The notes under the pieces were generated by a model that did not search any database, was not told the DNA's origin, and was given only the letters and a program-made list of their open reading frames with translations. Shown piece by piece: positions 34,222 to 43,665 of a stretch of DNA of 64,000 nucleotides (its first letter is position 1; each line of letters opens with the position of its first letter). Source of the stretch: Acidovorax sp. RAC01. Its GTDB lineage: Bacteria > Pseudomonadota > Gammaproteobacteria > Burkholderiales > Burkholderiaceae_C. Location of the stretch: the NCBI RefSeq assembly GCF_001714725.1, contig NZ_CP016447.1, forward strand, positions 806,001 to 870,000, read 5' to 3'. The position numbers and the translations under genes were made by a program.

Positions 34222-34251
34222 AGATTAGTGCATTGCAACATGATTTGGCAA
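34222..34251 (-). promoter_or_regulatory. Candidate gltB promoter
   Basis: On the minus strand TTGCCA (34246-34251) and TAATCT (34222-34227) are separated by 18 bases, upstream of the gltB ribosome site AGGAG. Only fair matches to sigma-70 consensus. The end of the transposase element lies about 10 bases further upstream. Confidence 0.4.
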
Positions 34252-34260
34252 GCAAATTAA

Positions 34261-35119
34261 TTAGGGTCAGATTCTATTAATCATAGGCACCGACGTGATT
34301 AAATTTATATCGGGGACATATCAAAGTTAGTAGCAATAAATTGAATAGGAACAGGCCTCAAAGGCTTATTTAACTTGATTTTTTGGAGACGGGCGGCCTT
34401 CCCGCCCTTCCCCGGACGACCCGGCGCGCAGTGTTGCTTTGCAGTTCCTGGAGAAACCTCGCGTCGCCCAGCGCCCAGCCGCTCAGCGCCGACGCCGTCA
34501 GCGCTTGCTGGTCGTGCGATCCGATGCCCGCCTGCACCAGCGCCGCGTAAGCAGCCTCCCGCGCAAAGGGCGTGTTGCCCAGCGCCCAGTACAGCGCATG
34601 GGGGGTGAGCAGCCGGTCCTGGCGCAAGCCCAGCCAATGGGCGTGGCTGGACCACGCGTAATCGGCAGCCTGCGCCACTTCACCAGCGCGCACGGGGTTC
34701 AGATCCAGATACGCCATGCACGGTAGCAGCCACCGCTCGGCCTGCAGCACGGTGCAGCGGTAGCGCCCCTCCCACAGCGTCCCGCTGCGAGCGCGGCGCC
34801 GGTTGAAATACTGCACATAGCGTCGGCCGATCGCCTGCATCATCTGGGGCAAGCCCTCCGCCGTGGCCGGCGTCACCAGCAGATGGAAATGGTTGTCCAT
34901 CAGGACATAGGCATGCACGGCCACACCGTATTTCGGCGCGTTGTCCGCCCACAGCGACAGCATGGTTTCGCGGTCCTCGCGGTCGACGACGATGGGCTGG
35001 CGGTTGTTACCGCGCTGGATGACGTGGTGCAGATGACCGGCAAGGGTCAGGCGCGGCAGGCGGGCCATGGCGGGGATGGAGAGCTGGGGTGGGCACGATC
35101 ATAAATCCGTCCCCAATTT
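34261..35119 (-). mobile_element. REP-type transposase element with terminal signature motifs
   Basis: The transposase gene is bounded by TTAGGGTCAGATTCT (34261-34275) on one side and ATAAATCCGTCCCCAATTT (35101-35119) on the other. G-rich boxes of this kind (GGTCAGA, GGGGACGG on one strand) commonly flank single-copy REP-associated tyrosine transposase genes. A second GGGGAC box lies at 34313-34318. No clear target duplication was found. Exact ends are therefore approximate. Confidence 0.5.
34370..35068 (-). CDS. REP-associated tyrosine transposase (Y1/HUH family)
   Basis: A 232-residue Y1-transposase-family protein. The HUH metal motif is His60-Phe-His62 in MDNHFHLLVTP and the probable catalytic tyrosine lies in RRYVQYFN (residues 83-89). 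GTLWEGRYRC and YLDLNPVRAG are also hallmarks of the RAYT group. The frame is intact. RAYTs are usually single-copy and stably inherited, and are thought to mobilise short palindromic repeats rather than themselves. No second gene accompanies it. Confidence 0.88.
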   Translation of the reverse strand: MARLPRLTLAGHLHHVIQRGNNRQPIVVDREDRETMLSLWADNAPKYGVAVHAYVLMDNHFHLLVTPATAEGLPQMMQAIGRRYVQYFNRRRARSGTLWEGRYRCTVLQAERWLLPCMAYLDLNPVRAGEVAQAADYAWSSHAHWLGLRQDRLLTPHALYWALGNTPFAREAAYAALVQAGIGSHDQQALTASALSGWALGDARFLQELQSNTARRVVRGRAGRPPVSKKSS

Positions 35120-35148
35120 CCGCGCGGTGGCGCGGGCGTGGCGCGCGC

Positions 35149-36108
35149 TCAGTGCGGCGCGGTTGCGGCCGGCACGGGAACGATTTCTGGCTGCGGCTGC
35201 AGTCCAAAGCGCGCGCCCAGGGCCTGGTCGAGGCCAAACTCTTCCAGAATGGCCCGCAGGCGCTCGGCGGCGCTGCGCTTTTTCTGGCCGGTGTAGCGGG
35301 CAATGATCAGCTCATTCTTCATGCTGTGCTCCCAGCCCACCAGTTCCGTCACCGTGACCTGGTAACCGCTGGCCTCCAGGTACAGGCAGCGCAGTACGTT
35401 GGTGACCTGGCTGCCCAGCTCACGCGTGTGCAGCGGATGGCGCCAGAGCTCGGCCAGCGGCGTGCGCGCCAGTTGCAGCGCCTTGCCCTGGCGCAGGCAC
35501 GCTGCCATCTCGGCCTGGCAGCAGGGCACCAGCACCATGGCGCGGGCGTGCTTCTGGAGACCAAAGGCAATGGCATCGTCGGTGGCCGTATCGCACGCGT
35601 GCAGCGCGGTGACGACGTCGATATGGTCTGGCAGTTCTCCGGCGCCCGTGGATTCCGCGACCGACACATTCAGGAACGACATGCGTTCAAAGCCCAGCTG
35701 GTGAGCGAGCGAGCGCGATTTTTCCACCAGCTCGGTGCGTGTTTCCACGCCGTAGATATGACCGCGGCCCAAGGCCTTGAAGTACAGGTCGTACAGGATG
35801 AAGCCCAGGTACGACTTGCCTGCCCCATGGTCAGCCAGCGTGGGGCCGCGGTCTGGCGTGGAGAGCTCGGCCAGCAAGGGCTCGATGAAGTTGAACAGAT
35901 GGTAGACCTGCTTGAGCTTGCGCCGCGAATCCTGGTTGAGACGGCCATCGCGCGTCAGGATATGCAGCTCCTTGAGCAGCTCGACCGACTGACCCGGGCG
36001 CAACTCGGACAGCTCGTTTGCGGCCGCGTTGGCACTGGCTGGCTTGGAGCTTGCGTTGCGAGGGTGTTGCACGCTACGCGCCGCCGAGGCATCTTTGTTT
36101 TTCTTCAT
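35149..36108 (-). CDS. SAM-dependent methyltransferase (METTL25-like, Methyltransf_32 type)
   Basis: A 319-residue class I methyltransferase. The SAM-binding motif I is DHGAGKSYLGFILYDLYF near residue 92. Acidic motif II is YGVETRTELV. TALHACDTATDDAI near 165 and the VPCCQ segment near 194 are characteristic of the PF13679-type family. The substrate is unknown; relatives act on RNA or protein. The N-terminal ~35 residues are low complexity. It overlaps the DUF1415 gene by 4 bases, so both are coexpressed. Confidence 0.75.
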   Translation of the reverse strand: MKKNKDASAARSVQHPRNASSKPASANAAANELSELRPGQSVELLKELHILTRDGRLNQDSRRKLKQVYHLFNFIEPLLAELSTPDRGPTLADHGAGKSYLGFILYDLYFKALGRGHIYGVETRTELVEKSRSLAHQLGFERMSFLNVSVAESTGAGELPDHIDVVTALHACDTATDDAIAFGLQKHARAMVLVPCCQAEMAACLRQGKALQLARTPLAELWRHPLHTRELGSQVTNVLRCLYLEASGYQVTVTELVGWEHSMKNELIIARYTGQKKRSAAERLRAILEEFGLDQALGARFGLQPQPEIVPVPAATAPH

Positions 36109-36737
36109 TGCAGCTGCTCCCCGGTGTGACCCGCTGGTATTGGCGCCGTGGAATGCGGGCCGACATCCAGTGCATCCCAGCCCGTTGCGCCCAGCGCCTC
36201 CAGCACTTCGATGTTGCGCTCGAAAATGGTCTCCGCTTCGGGAAACACCTCCACGGCGCGGTCGATGCTCTCCTCGCGCAGCAAGTGGAGCATGGGGTAC
36301 GGCGAACGGTTGGTGCAGTTGGTCACATCATCCGCATCCGTACCCGCAAACTGGAACCCGGGATGAAAGCTTGCGATTTGCAGGGTGCCGTCGAGCCCCA
36401 GCGCTTCCAGCACCGCATCGGCCTCGCCCAGAAAATCATTGAAGTCCAGAAAATCATGGAGGCACTGCGGGAGGATGAGCAGTGTCGTGTCGCGCACTTC
36501 GGCGGGCGTTGCGACCAGATCCGTCAGTTCACTGCGCAGCTGGCCCAGCACCGCACCGGGGTCTTCCGTCAATGCCACCGCGTAATGGATCTGGCCCTTG
36601 ACGTGAACGCTTTTCGCAAAGGGGCACAGGTTGAGCCCAATCACGGCGCGCTCCAGCCACCGGACGGTGTCGCGGATAAACGGATCAGCGGCCCCGGCGG
36701 AGGCTGCCGAAGAGGTGCAAATGGGATGGGAGGTCAT
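36105..36737 (-). CDS. DUF1415 family protein
   Basis: A 210-residue soluble protein of the DUF1415 family, common in beta- and gammaproteobacteria. Conserved blocks visible here are GLNLCPFAKSV near residue 35, HPGFQFAGTD near 125 and TNRSPYPMLHLLRE near 143. No known activity; the conserved Cys, His and Arg residues suggest an enzyme. It is cotranscribed with the methyltransferase gene downstream (4-base overlap). Confidence 0.85.
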   Translation of the reverse strand: MTSHPICTSSAASAGAADPFIRDTVRWLERAVIGLNLCPFAKSVHVKGQIHYAVALTEDPGAVLGQLRSELTDLVATPAEVRDTTLLILPQCLHDFLDFNDFLGEADAVLEALGLDGTLQIASFHPGFQFAGTDADDVTNCTNRSPYPMLHLLREESIDRAVEVFPEAETIFERNIEVLEALGATGWDALDVGPHSTAPIPAGHTGEQLQ

Positions 36738-36812
36738 GGAGCGCGCGCCTAGGGCGCGATGGAGTGCCCGTGATTTTACCGGGCGGGTCTTGGCGCGCTG
36801 CGCGACGTACGG

Positions 36813-37985
36813 TCAATCGAAGAGGCGTCGCCCCGTCAGCCGCTCATGCTCCCGCGTGGCAAACCGGTCCGTCATGCCGGCAATAAAGTCAGCCACAGCG
36901 CGCGCGCGCAACGCGCCCTCGTCCAGCAACGCCTGCTCGGCAAACGCCGCCTTCATCTCCTGGGGTGAAGCCGTGTAAGCCGCAAAGAGATCACGCACGA
37001 CTTCCTGCGCGCGCGCGGTGGTCTCCATGACGCGCGGGTGGCGGTACAGGTTCTTGAAAAGGAACTGCTTGAGTTCCAGCGAACGAGTACGCATCGTATC
37101 GCCGAACATGACGAGTGGAGGTGACCGACGTACGGCCTCTACATCGGGCGGGGCAGCGCGCGCCAGCGCAGCCTGCGTGGCGTCGATCACGTCATAGACT
37201 TGCGCGCTGAGCATGCGCCGAATGGCCTCGAACAACAGGCGCCGTTGCCGCTGAGGATTTGCCAAGTCTGGATACTCGGCCAACGCCGCCGCTCGGTACT
37301 GGTCGAACAGCGCGACGTCTTGCAGTTGATCCAAAGTGAGCAGGCCGGAGCGCACACCGTCGTCGATGTCGTGCGCGTTGTAGGCGATCTCGTCCGCGAG
37401 GTTGCACAACTGGGCCTCCAGACTGGGCTGCTCCCGGCGCAGGAACCTCGCGCCGACACCGCCGGGCTCGATGGCCTCGAGCTGCTGCGCATTCAGACGC
37501 GAGCAGTGCTTGAGGATGCCTTCGCGGGTTTCAAACGTCAGGTTGAGGCCGTCATACTGCGGATAGCGCTCTTCGAGCTGGTCAACGACGCGCAGGCTCT
37601 GCAGGTTGTGCTCGAACCCTCCGTAAGCCGTCATGCAGGCATGCAGCGCGTCTTGCCCCGCATGACCAAACGGCGTGTGCCCGAGATCATGGGCCAGTGA
37701 TATCGCCTCGACCAGGTCCTCATTGATACGGAGCGAGCGCGCGACGGAGCGCCCGAGCTGCGCCACCTCCAGCGAATGGGTCAGCCGCGTGCGGAACAGG
37801 TCCCCCTCGTGGTTGAGGAAAACCTGCGTCTTGTAGACAAGCCGTCGAAAGGACGTGGAGTGCACGATCCTGTCTCGGTCACGCTGGTAATCCGTGCGCG
37901 TGGGTGCAGGCGCCTCAGGATGGCGACGCCCTTTCGTGGCGGCAGGGTCGCAGGCGTAAGGCGCCAAACCGGCTTGTGGGGTCAA
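36813..37985 (-). CDS. dgt: Deoxyguanosinetriphosphate triphosphohydrolase-like protein
   Basis: HD-domain dNTPase of the dGTPase-like family that hydrolyses deoxynucleoside triphosphates to nucleoside and triphosphate. The 390-residue protein has the N-terminal DYQRDRDRIVHSTSFRRL. The HD metal ligands are His70, His99-Asp100 (AHDLGHTPFGHAG) and the later ADEIAYNAHDIDDG. The C-terminal HD-associated domain is complete. The gene lies downstream of aroB, as in many betaproteobacteria, separated by a repeat. Confidence 0.92.
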   Translation of the reverse strand: MTPQAGLAPYACDPAATKGRRHPEAPAPTRTDYQRDRDRIVHSTSFRRLVYKTQVFLNHEGDLFRTRLTHSLEVAQLGRSVARSLRINEDLVEAISLAHDLGHTPFGHAGQDALHACMTAYGGFEHNLQSLRVVDQLEERYPQYDGLNLTFETREGILKHCSRLNAQQLEAIEPGGVGARFLRREQPSLEAQLCNLADEIAYNAHDIDDGVRSGLLTLDQLQDVALFDQYRAAALAEYPDLANPQRQRRLLFEAIRRMLSAQVYDVIDATQAALARAAPPDVEAVRRSPPLVMFGDTMRTRSLELKQFLFKNLYRHPRVMETTARAQEVVRDLFAAYTASPQEMKAAFAEQALLDEGALRARAVADFIAGMTDRFATREHERLTGRRLFD

Positions 37986-37997
37986 AATGACGTGTAG

Positions 37998-38041
37998 GGC
38001 TCGTTTTTACTGCGCTAGATGCTACTAAATAAGTAGCATTC
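37998..38041 (+). repeat. Intergenic repeat, copy C (upstream of dgt)
   Basis: Sequence CTGCGCTAGATGCTACTAAA followed by TAAGTAGCATT. It matches the TTGCGCTGGATGCTATTTAA..CAATAGCA half of copy D. The ATGCTACT/AGTAGCAT arms form a perfect 8-base-pair hairpin with a 5-base loop. It fills most of the gap between dgt and aroB. Confidence 0.5.
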
Positions 38042-38053
38042 TTCACCAGCAAT

Positions 38054-39157
38054 CTAGGCGCAGCAGGCGTCGATGACCTGGCGCACGAGACTGTCGGGCG
38101 CCGGACGAACCGCAGCGCGGCCAGGGCCGTCAATCACCACAAACCGGATCTCGCCCGCCTCCGATTTCTTGTCCAGGCGCATCAGCTCCAGATACCGCCC
38201 AGCATTGTCTTGCGCATCCAGGACTGGCCCTTGGGTAGGAAGGCCCGCACGTTCAATCAGCACCGTCAGTCGCTTCACAAATGCTGCATCGACCAGACCG
38301 AGCCGATGGGAAAGCTCTGCAGCCATCACCATGCCAGCCCCAACGCCTTCACCGTGCAGCCAGACGCCATAACCCATTCCGGCTTCAATGGCGTGCCCGA
38401 AGGTGTGGCCGAAATTGAGAATGGCGCGCAGTCCGGACTCCCGTTCGTCCTGCCCAACGACGTCAGCCTTGATTTCACAGCTTCGCTGGACCGCGTGGGA
38501 TAACGCCCTTTCGCGGCGCGCCAGAAGATCATCCATGTGCAACTCAAGCCACCCAAGAAATGCCATATCGGCAATCGGCCCGTACTTGATGACCTCCGCG
38601 AGCCCCGCACTGAACTCCCGCACTGGCAGCGTGCCCAGAACGCCGAGGTCACACACAACCCGCTGCGGCTGGTAGAAAGCCCCGATCATGTTTTTGCCCA
38701 AGGGGTGGTTAATGCCCGTCTTGCCGCCCACCGACGAGTCCACCTGCGCCAGCAGCGTGGTTGGAACCTGCACAAACGGTATACCCCGCATGTAGCTGGC
38801 GGCCGCAAAGCCGGCCATGTCCCCCACTACACCGCCGCCCAGTGCAAAGACGATGGTTTTGCGATCGCACCCGCGGTCAAGCAACACATCGAAGATCGAC
38901 TGGAGCGTCTGCCAGTTTTTGTGCTCTTCGCCATCGGGTAGCAGGACCTCATGGATCTCGGAGTAATGCGCGACAAGCGCCGACCGCAATGTCGCGGCGT
39001 ACAGCGGTCCCACCGTCGAGTTGCTGACGATAACCGCGGCGTTGGCACCAGGCAATCCAGCGTACACGCTGGGGGCAGACAGCAGGCCGCTACCGATCAC
39101 GATGCGGTAGCTGCGTTGGTCGAGGTGGATGGTTACTTCTTGTGCGATCGGTGTCAT
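38054..39157 (-). CDS. aroB: AroB, 3-dehydroquinate synthase
   Basis: Converts DAHP to 3-dehydroquinate, the second step of the shikimate pathway, using NAD and a metal ion. The 367-residue protein has the NAD/metal motifs [45 protein letters not shown] and the metal-ligand region [13 protein letters not shown]. Full length. The upstream partner aroK is not present; instead a 306-base spacer and the terminator of the pil cluster precede it, so aroB must have its own promoter. Confidence 0.98.
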   Translation of the reverse strand: MTPIAQEVTIHLDQRSYRIVIGSGLLSAPSVYAGLPGANAAVIVSNSTVGPLYAATLRSALVAHYSEIHEVLLPDGEEHKNWQTLQSIFDVLLDRGCDRKTIVFALGGGVVGDMAGFAAASYMRGIPFVQVPTTLLAQVDSSVGGKTGINHPLGKNMIGAFYQPQRVVCDLGVLGTLPVREFSAGLAEVIKYGPIADMAFLGWLELHMDDLLARRERALSHAVQRSCEIKADVVGQDERESGLRAILNFGHTFGHAIEAGMGYGVWLHGEGVGAGMVMAAELSHRLGLVDAAFVKRLTVLIERAGLPTQGPVLDAQDNAGRYLELMRLDKKSEAGEIRFVVIDGPGRAAVRPAPDSLVRQVIDACCA

Positions 39158-39384
39158 GGCTACGTTTTTTGAGGGTTACGGTGCTAGTGTTCCAAGCCGG
39201 GAGCTCTAGCCATACTGCGTTTCCAATCACTCATGCGAAGATCCAACAAGAGGTCGCGTCGTCCAAACGGCGACACTAGCTGAAGCTCAGTGCAATTCAG
39301 TACGAACAAAAACAGCCTAGCTTTCTCGACCCGTGACGCATGACCAGGATAGAGCGCCCAACACACTTTATACGGAAACAATAC

Positions 39385-39410
39385 AAAAAAGCCCCGGTCG
39401 AAACCGGGGC
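39385..39410 (-). terminator. Rho-independent terminator of the pilMNOPQ transcript
   Basis: Perfect 8-base-pair stem GCCCCGGT/ACCGGGGC with a TTCG tetraloop on the minus strand (39391-39410), followed by TTTTTTG. It lies about 54 bases after the stop of the Ig-domain lipoprotein gene. The remaining spacer up to aroB (39158-39384) shows only a doubtful 65-codon frame and no confident feature. Confidence 0.9.
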
Positions 39411-39463
39411 ATGCAGCAATCTTGAGGGTTACTCAGGGCCGACTGAGTAACCGGAAAAACTTG

Positions 39464-40975
39464 CTACGGACAAGCCAACGCCGGAGTACTTCCGCTGACT
39501 ACCGTAATACTGAACCGGCGCGTAACGGCGGTAGCCCCCTTAGTAGCTGTAACCAGGAATTCGTGCCTGCCACAGTCGGATACGGTGGGACTGCCATTCA
39601 GAACCCCTGCCATTGGTGTAGCGCCGCTCTTGAGCCACGCCGGCAAGCTAGTGAATTGCCAACTTACCCCGCTCACCGAGGAGACGAACGAATACGCAAA
39701 GTTCACCCCGACTGGTGCAGAGCCCAGCGAGCACACAGTGTTTGCATTGCAATCACCAATCGCAAAATCCTCAGGTAGCCCTCCCACGAGAGTAAGCCTC
39801 ACAGTCGCGGTCGCAGAGCGTTTATTTCTATCCGTGACAGTTACCGTAGCACGATACTCGCGCTCTTCCGCCACTGAGCTTGCTTTGCCGCTGATTACCC
39901 CCGTGAAAGGATCGATTCCCAATCCTGCAGGCAACCCTGTGGCAGACCATGTGTAGGGAGGGAGACCCCCTGTAACCGTCATAAAAGCTGTGAACTGAAC
40001 CCCTTTGGTAACAGTCCCAAGATTTACGTCGGCTAACACAGGTGGAGCGGTAACAGCCTCAAGTACACTTACAGGTCGTATGGAAATAATCGGATCCGAC
40101 ACACCGTTGGCGACATTGTTATCAAAACGATCGGCGGTGATTTCAAGAAACACTGGCCCTGTTTCCGATCCGCTCAACAAGGAAAATGTCGCAACTCCAC
40201 CAATGGTAGGAAGTTGTAGTACGCTGCCAGACTGCGTACCAGCAACCAAACGCGCGTCCATGGCTGCTTCAGTGCCGGAAAGAATACGCACCTGTACATT
40301 CGCTCCAGAGCCATTCGATGTAGGCTGATTAACATCATCCAAAACAAACGCCTGCATCGCGATTTGATTCAAAAGGCCGTTTACATTACCCCTCGAACCT
40401 AAATACCCGGGAATCTGAGCCTCTACACGAACACTGGCGGGCATACCGGTCGCCCCGCCGCCGACAGCGACATTCACAGTGGCCGATTTTTGCTGTTTGT
40501 CGCGAGGATCAGTTACCGAACAAGTAATTCGAGCTGTCCCGGCTTGATTTCCGGAGTGAAAGTGGAACGAATTTCCGCCGGAGTTTGAACCGAGCGTAAT
40601 ACTGCGATAAGCGTTTGGAACTTTAATCTTTCCTCCATTCCCATCATCCACCTCAGTTTCGTGCGCCGGATCTCCATCTAAATAATAGAGCGCACCCGAG
40701 TCCAAGCCTCCGGAAATATTACACCCGAAAATATCTACTCCACCGGGGATAGGCAGACCACCTTTTTTCGCCTCTACGTACAACGTAGTCGTGTAAGGAC
40801 TGTAAACGCCTATTCCCGCGCGTACTCCAGCCACATTTAGAGGCAACTGATTTTTATCAGCACGGAGCGCTATGACGTAGCTCTCCTGCGTCTCACCAGA
40901 ACTTCCGCCGCCGCCACCACAAGCGGAAAGCAAAGCAGAAACGGAAAGCAGCGTTATTTTCAGCAAATTTTTCAT
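39464..40975 (-). CDS. Lipoprotein with bacterial Ig-like domains, downstream of pilQ
   Basis: A 503-residue secreted lipoprotein, lipobox LLSAC near residue 19, then a GGGGGSSGE linker. The body is beta-rich. A putative-Ig (He_PIG/cadherin-like) domain covers about residues 300-385 (PPYTWSATGLPAGLGIDP; TGVISGKAS), and a last domain near 410-500 resembles it. The ATG at 40975 is preceded by GAGGA; a GTG four codons upstream is less likely. It is 18 bases from pilQ and ends at a terminator, so it is part of the type IV pilus transcript. The function is unknown; surface-exposed adhesin or pilus accessory lipoprotein is a guess. Base composition is lower in GC than the window average. Confidence 0.75.
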   Translation of the reverse strand: MKNLLKITLLSVSALLSACGGGGGSSGETQESYVIALRADKNQLPLNVAGVRAGIGVYSPYTTTLYVEAKKGGLPIPGGVDIFGCNISGGLDSGALYYLDGDPAHETEVDDGNGGKIKVPNAYRSITLGSNSGGNSFHFHSGNQAGTARITCSVTDPRDKQQKSATVNVAVGGGATGMPASVRVEAQIPGYLGSRGNVNGLLNQIAMQAFVLDDVNQPTSNGSGANVQVRILSGTEAAMDARLVAGTQSGSVLQLPTIGGVATFSLLSGSETGPVFLEITADRFDNNVANGVSDPIISIRPVSVLEAVTAPPVLADVNLGTVTKGVQFTAFMTVTGGLPPYTWSATGLPAGLGIDPFTGVISGKASSVAEEREYRATVTVTDRNKRSATATVRLTLVGGLPEDFAIGDCNANTVCSLGSAPVGVNFAYSFVSSVSGVSWQFTSLPAWLKSGATPMAGVLNGSPTVSDCGRHEFLVTATKGATAVTRRFSITVVSGSTPALACP

Positions 40976-40993
40976 TTGGTTCCTCACTAATAT

Positions 40994-43123
40994 TTATCGA
41001 CGCGGTCCGCCGTCAGAAATAACCTTGGGGGTAATGAACACGAGCATCTCTCGTTTCGTCGATTCTTTAGTTCTATTTTTAAATAGATTTCCCACCACAG
41101 GAACATCCCCGATCACTGGAATCTTATTTTCCTGATTAGTTTCTTCAATTTCAAAAATCCCGCCAATCACCACCGTGCCCCCGTTTTCGATGAGAATTTG
41201 GGTTTTGATGTGTTTGGTATCAATCGCCACCCCTTGCAAAGTGGTTTCCCCACGGCTGTCCTTGTTTATATCAAGATCAAGAATGATGTTTCCTTCGGGG
41301 GTAACTTGTGGCGTCACCTCGAGCTTCAATACAGCCTTCTTGAACGCCAGGGTTGTAGCTCCGTTGGGAGCGGTTACCGCATAAGGGTACTCAGTACCTT
41401 GTTCGATAAGAGCCTTTGTCTGGTCGGCAGTAATAATCCGCGGACTTGAAACAATACGGCCTTTTCCGTCGGCCTCCATTGCTGACAGCTCAAGCGTCAG
41501 GAAGCGATTAGCCGCAGAATTGAAAATAGAAAGAGCGAAGTTACCGACCGAAGTTACGCTGGAAAGACTAGCGGGCAAATTCACAAAATTGGCGTTCGAA
41601 TTGGTTGTACCTCCAGCACCGCTCGAAGCCACGGCATCCGCATAAGACGACCCGAATGCGACCCTGTTATTTCCACCCAACCCATAACCACCGTCTCCAC
41701 CGCGGTTCGCGCGCAAATCCGCCCCCCCAAGCCGCACCCCAAGAGACCTTCCGAACGAATCCCGTGCCTCGACGATACGCGCCTCAATCAGGACTTGACG
41801 CACAGGCACGTCCAAACTCGCCAGTAGTTGACGGACTTCTTCAAGTCGGCTTGGCGTGTCTGTCACGAACAGCTGGTTGGTTCGTGGCTCTGCCAAGGCG
41901 CTGCCACGTTCGGACAGAAAACGCGTGGAAGTGGATCCGCTTCCACCAGAGGACCCGGAAGAGCTAGCTAGCTGCGTTACCAGATCTGCGGCTTTGGCAT
42001 AGTTCAGTTGAAATGCCTGAGTTTTAAGCGGCTCAAGCTGCTGAATCGCTTGCGCAGCTTCAAAGTCCTTTTTGGTGCGCGCATCAATTTCGTCCTTGGG
42101 TGCTATCCAAAGAACGCTCCCCGTTTTTTTCATTCCCAGACTCTTCGCATCCATGATGATCTGGAGCGCTTGATCCCAGGGAACATCTTTCAGTCGGAGC
42201 GTAAGAGACCCGGTGACCGTATCGGACGTAACAATGTTGAAGTTCGTAAAGTCGGCGATCACCTGAAGGAGGGACCTCACTTCAATATTTTGGAAGTTAA
42301 GGGAAAGCTTTTCCCCACTAAATCCGGGGCCTTGAGTCAGTTTTGACAAATCGATTTTCTTTTGTCGCACCTCGATGACAAATTGGCTGTCGCTCTGGTA
42401 AGCGCTGTGCTCCCAATCACCCGTCGCTTCAATAGTCATCTTGACCCGCTCAGCCGTCTGAACGGTTGTTATTTTCTGCACTGGGGTGCCAAAATCGGTC
42501 ACATCGAGTCTTCTTCGCAACCCTTCTGGTAGCGAGGAACGCAAGAATTCGACCATGAGACCCTTGCCCTGCGGCTGAATGTCCACGCCCGTATCGTTAC
42601 TACCCAGTCCAATCACCACCCGACCGGAGCCGTCCGCGCCACGGCGGAAGTCTATGTCCTTAAGAGGTTGAACCACTGGGGATACGACGTCAACCACAGG
42701 CTGGTCTGGACTTGACGATCCTGATGAGCTCAGAGTAACGAACACCGATTTACCGGAGATCTCAGATCGATAGGATGTCGGCGTCTTGAGGTTAAGGACA
42801 ACCCGTGAACGGTCACCCGCTTGTACCAGCGATATCGATTTCAGGTTTCCTTGGTTTACCTCAATAGTACTTTTCCCTGTCGAATTCACGACCCCGGGGA
42901 AATCCAGGGCAATCCGGGCTGGCGATTGAATTGCGAAGCCCGATGGCGGCGTCACAACCGCTTCGGTCAGATCGATACGAACAACCTCGGTACCGCCCTG
43001 TATGCTCCCGGAGACGTTTTGCATGGCGTTTTGCCCATATGCCATGCCCATCACAACGGTCAACACAAGACCCAGAAACGCGCTGCGGTAAGGTTTACCG
43101 CCATTCAAATGACCGTTATTCAT
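40994..43123 (-). CDS. pilQ: PilQ, type IV pilus secretin
   Basis: Forms the outer-membrane gated channel through which the type IV pilus passes. The 709-residue precursor has a signal peptide (LGLVLTVVMGMAYGQ), AMIN domains (about residues 40-260, e.g. FAIQSPARIALDFPGVV), and a secretin N0/STN region near 275-345 (LSLNFQNIEVRSLLQVIADF). The secretin domain fills the C-terminus, with VPVVGNLFKNRTKESTKREM near the end. It overlaps pilP by 4 bases. Confidence 0.97.
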   Translation of the reverse strand: MNNGHLNGGKPYRSAFLGLVLTVVMGMAYGQNAMQNVSGSIQGGTEVVRIDLTEAVVTPPSGFAIQSPARIALDFPGVVNSTGKSTIEVNQGNLKSISLVQAGDRSRVVLNLKTPTSYRSEISGKSVFVTLSSSGSSSPDQPVVDVVSPVVQPLKDIDFRRGADGSGRVVIGLGSNDTGVDIQPQGKGLMVEFLRSSLPEGLRRRLDVTDFGTPVQKITTVQTAERVKMTIEATGDWEHSAYQSDSQFVIEVRQKKIDLSKLTQGPGFSGEKLSLNFQNIEVRSLLQVIADFTNFNIVTSDTVTGSLTLRLKDVPWDQALQIIMDAKSLGMKKTGSVLWIAPKDEIDARTKKDFEAAQAIQQLEPLKTQAFQLNYAKAADLVTQLASSSGSSGGSGSTSTRFLSERGSALAEPRTNQLFVTDTPSRLEEVRQLLASLDVPVRQVLIEARIVEARDSFGRSLGVRLGGADLRANRGGDGGYGLGGNNRVAFGSSYADAVASSGAGGTTNSNANFVNLPASLSSVTSVGNFALSIFNSAANRFLTLELSAMEADGKGRIVSSPRIITADQTKALIEQGTEYPYAVTAPNGATTLAFKKAVLKLEVTPQVTPEGNIILDLDINKDSRGETTLQGVAIDTKHIKTQILIENGGTVVIGGIFEIEETNQENKIPVIGDVPVVGNLFKNRTKESTKREMLVFITPKVISDGGPRR

Positions 43124-43665
43124 TTTTTCCCCTCTTGCAAGTCGAGCGAAGACATACGCTCCGTCCAGTCCCCGGTTGCATCCTGCACTATCTCTCGCAA
43201 CTGGATTTGGTTTTCCGTAATTTTCAAGATCTTGCCATAGTTCTGACCCAGATAATTTCCGGGCCGAACCTGATAAATTAGATTGTCCACACGCAAGAGC
43301 GCCGTAGGCGCACCTGTTTTATTCAAACTTCCGACCATGGTCATCGAATCAAGAGGGAAACTCTCCAGAGGCTCCTTTCGTCGAGCCATTTCAGGCGCGA
43401 TTAACATCGCATTGGAGGCGACCTGGTTCGATTCCCTGCGCAAGGCCTGGGTAAGTTTCAGCTGATTAAAAGGGTCAAGTGAACTTTGAACCGAGTACGC
43501 TTCTGGAGTGAATTTCTTGGGCTCAGTGAGAGGCGTGACCTGGGACCTGGTATTGGCCCGCTGTTCTGTCATCCATTGGGCAAGCTCGTCGTTTCCCGAA
43601 GGCATACATCCTGAAAGGAGCAGTACGGCAAGCACACATATTTCCACCCTAAGTACCGCGATCAC
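43120..43665 (-). CDS. pilP: PilP, type IV pilus assembly lipoprotein
   Basis: Inner-membrane lipoprotein that links PilNO to the PilQ secretin. The 181-residue precursor has a lipobox LLSGC (near residue 20) and the homology region around LDPFNQLKL and VGSLNKTGAPTALLRVDNLIYQVRPGNYLG (split). The start is GTG at 43665, overlapping the pilO stop by 4 bases. Confidence 0.94.
   Translation of the reverse strand: MIAVLRVEICVLAVLLLSGCMPSGNDELAQWMTEQRANTRSQVTPLTEPKKFTPEAYSVQSSLDPFNQLKLTQALRRESNQVASNAMLIAPEMARRKEPLESFPLDSMTMVGSLNKTGAPTALLRVDNLIYQVRPGNYLGQNYGKILKITENQIQLREIVQDATGDWTERMSSLDLQEGKK

Noticed and set aside
39184..39381. A 65-codon minus-strand frame between aroB and the pil terminator
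   Set aside because: No similarity to shikimate kinase or any family that I can see, no ribosome site, and far too short to be aroK.
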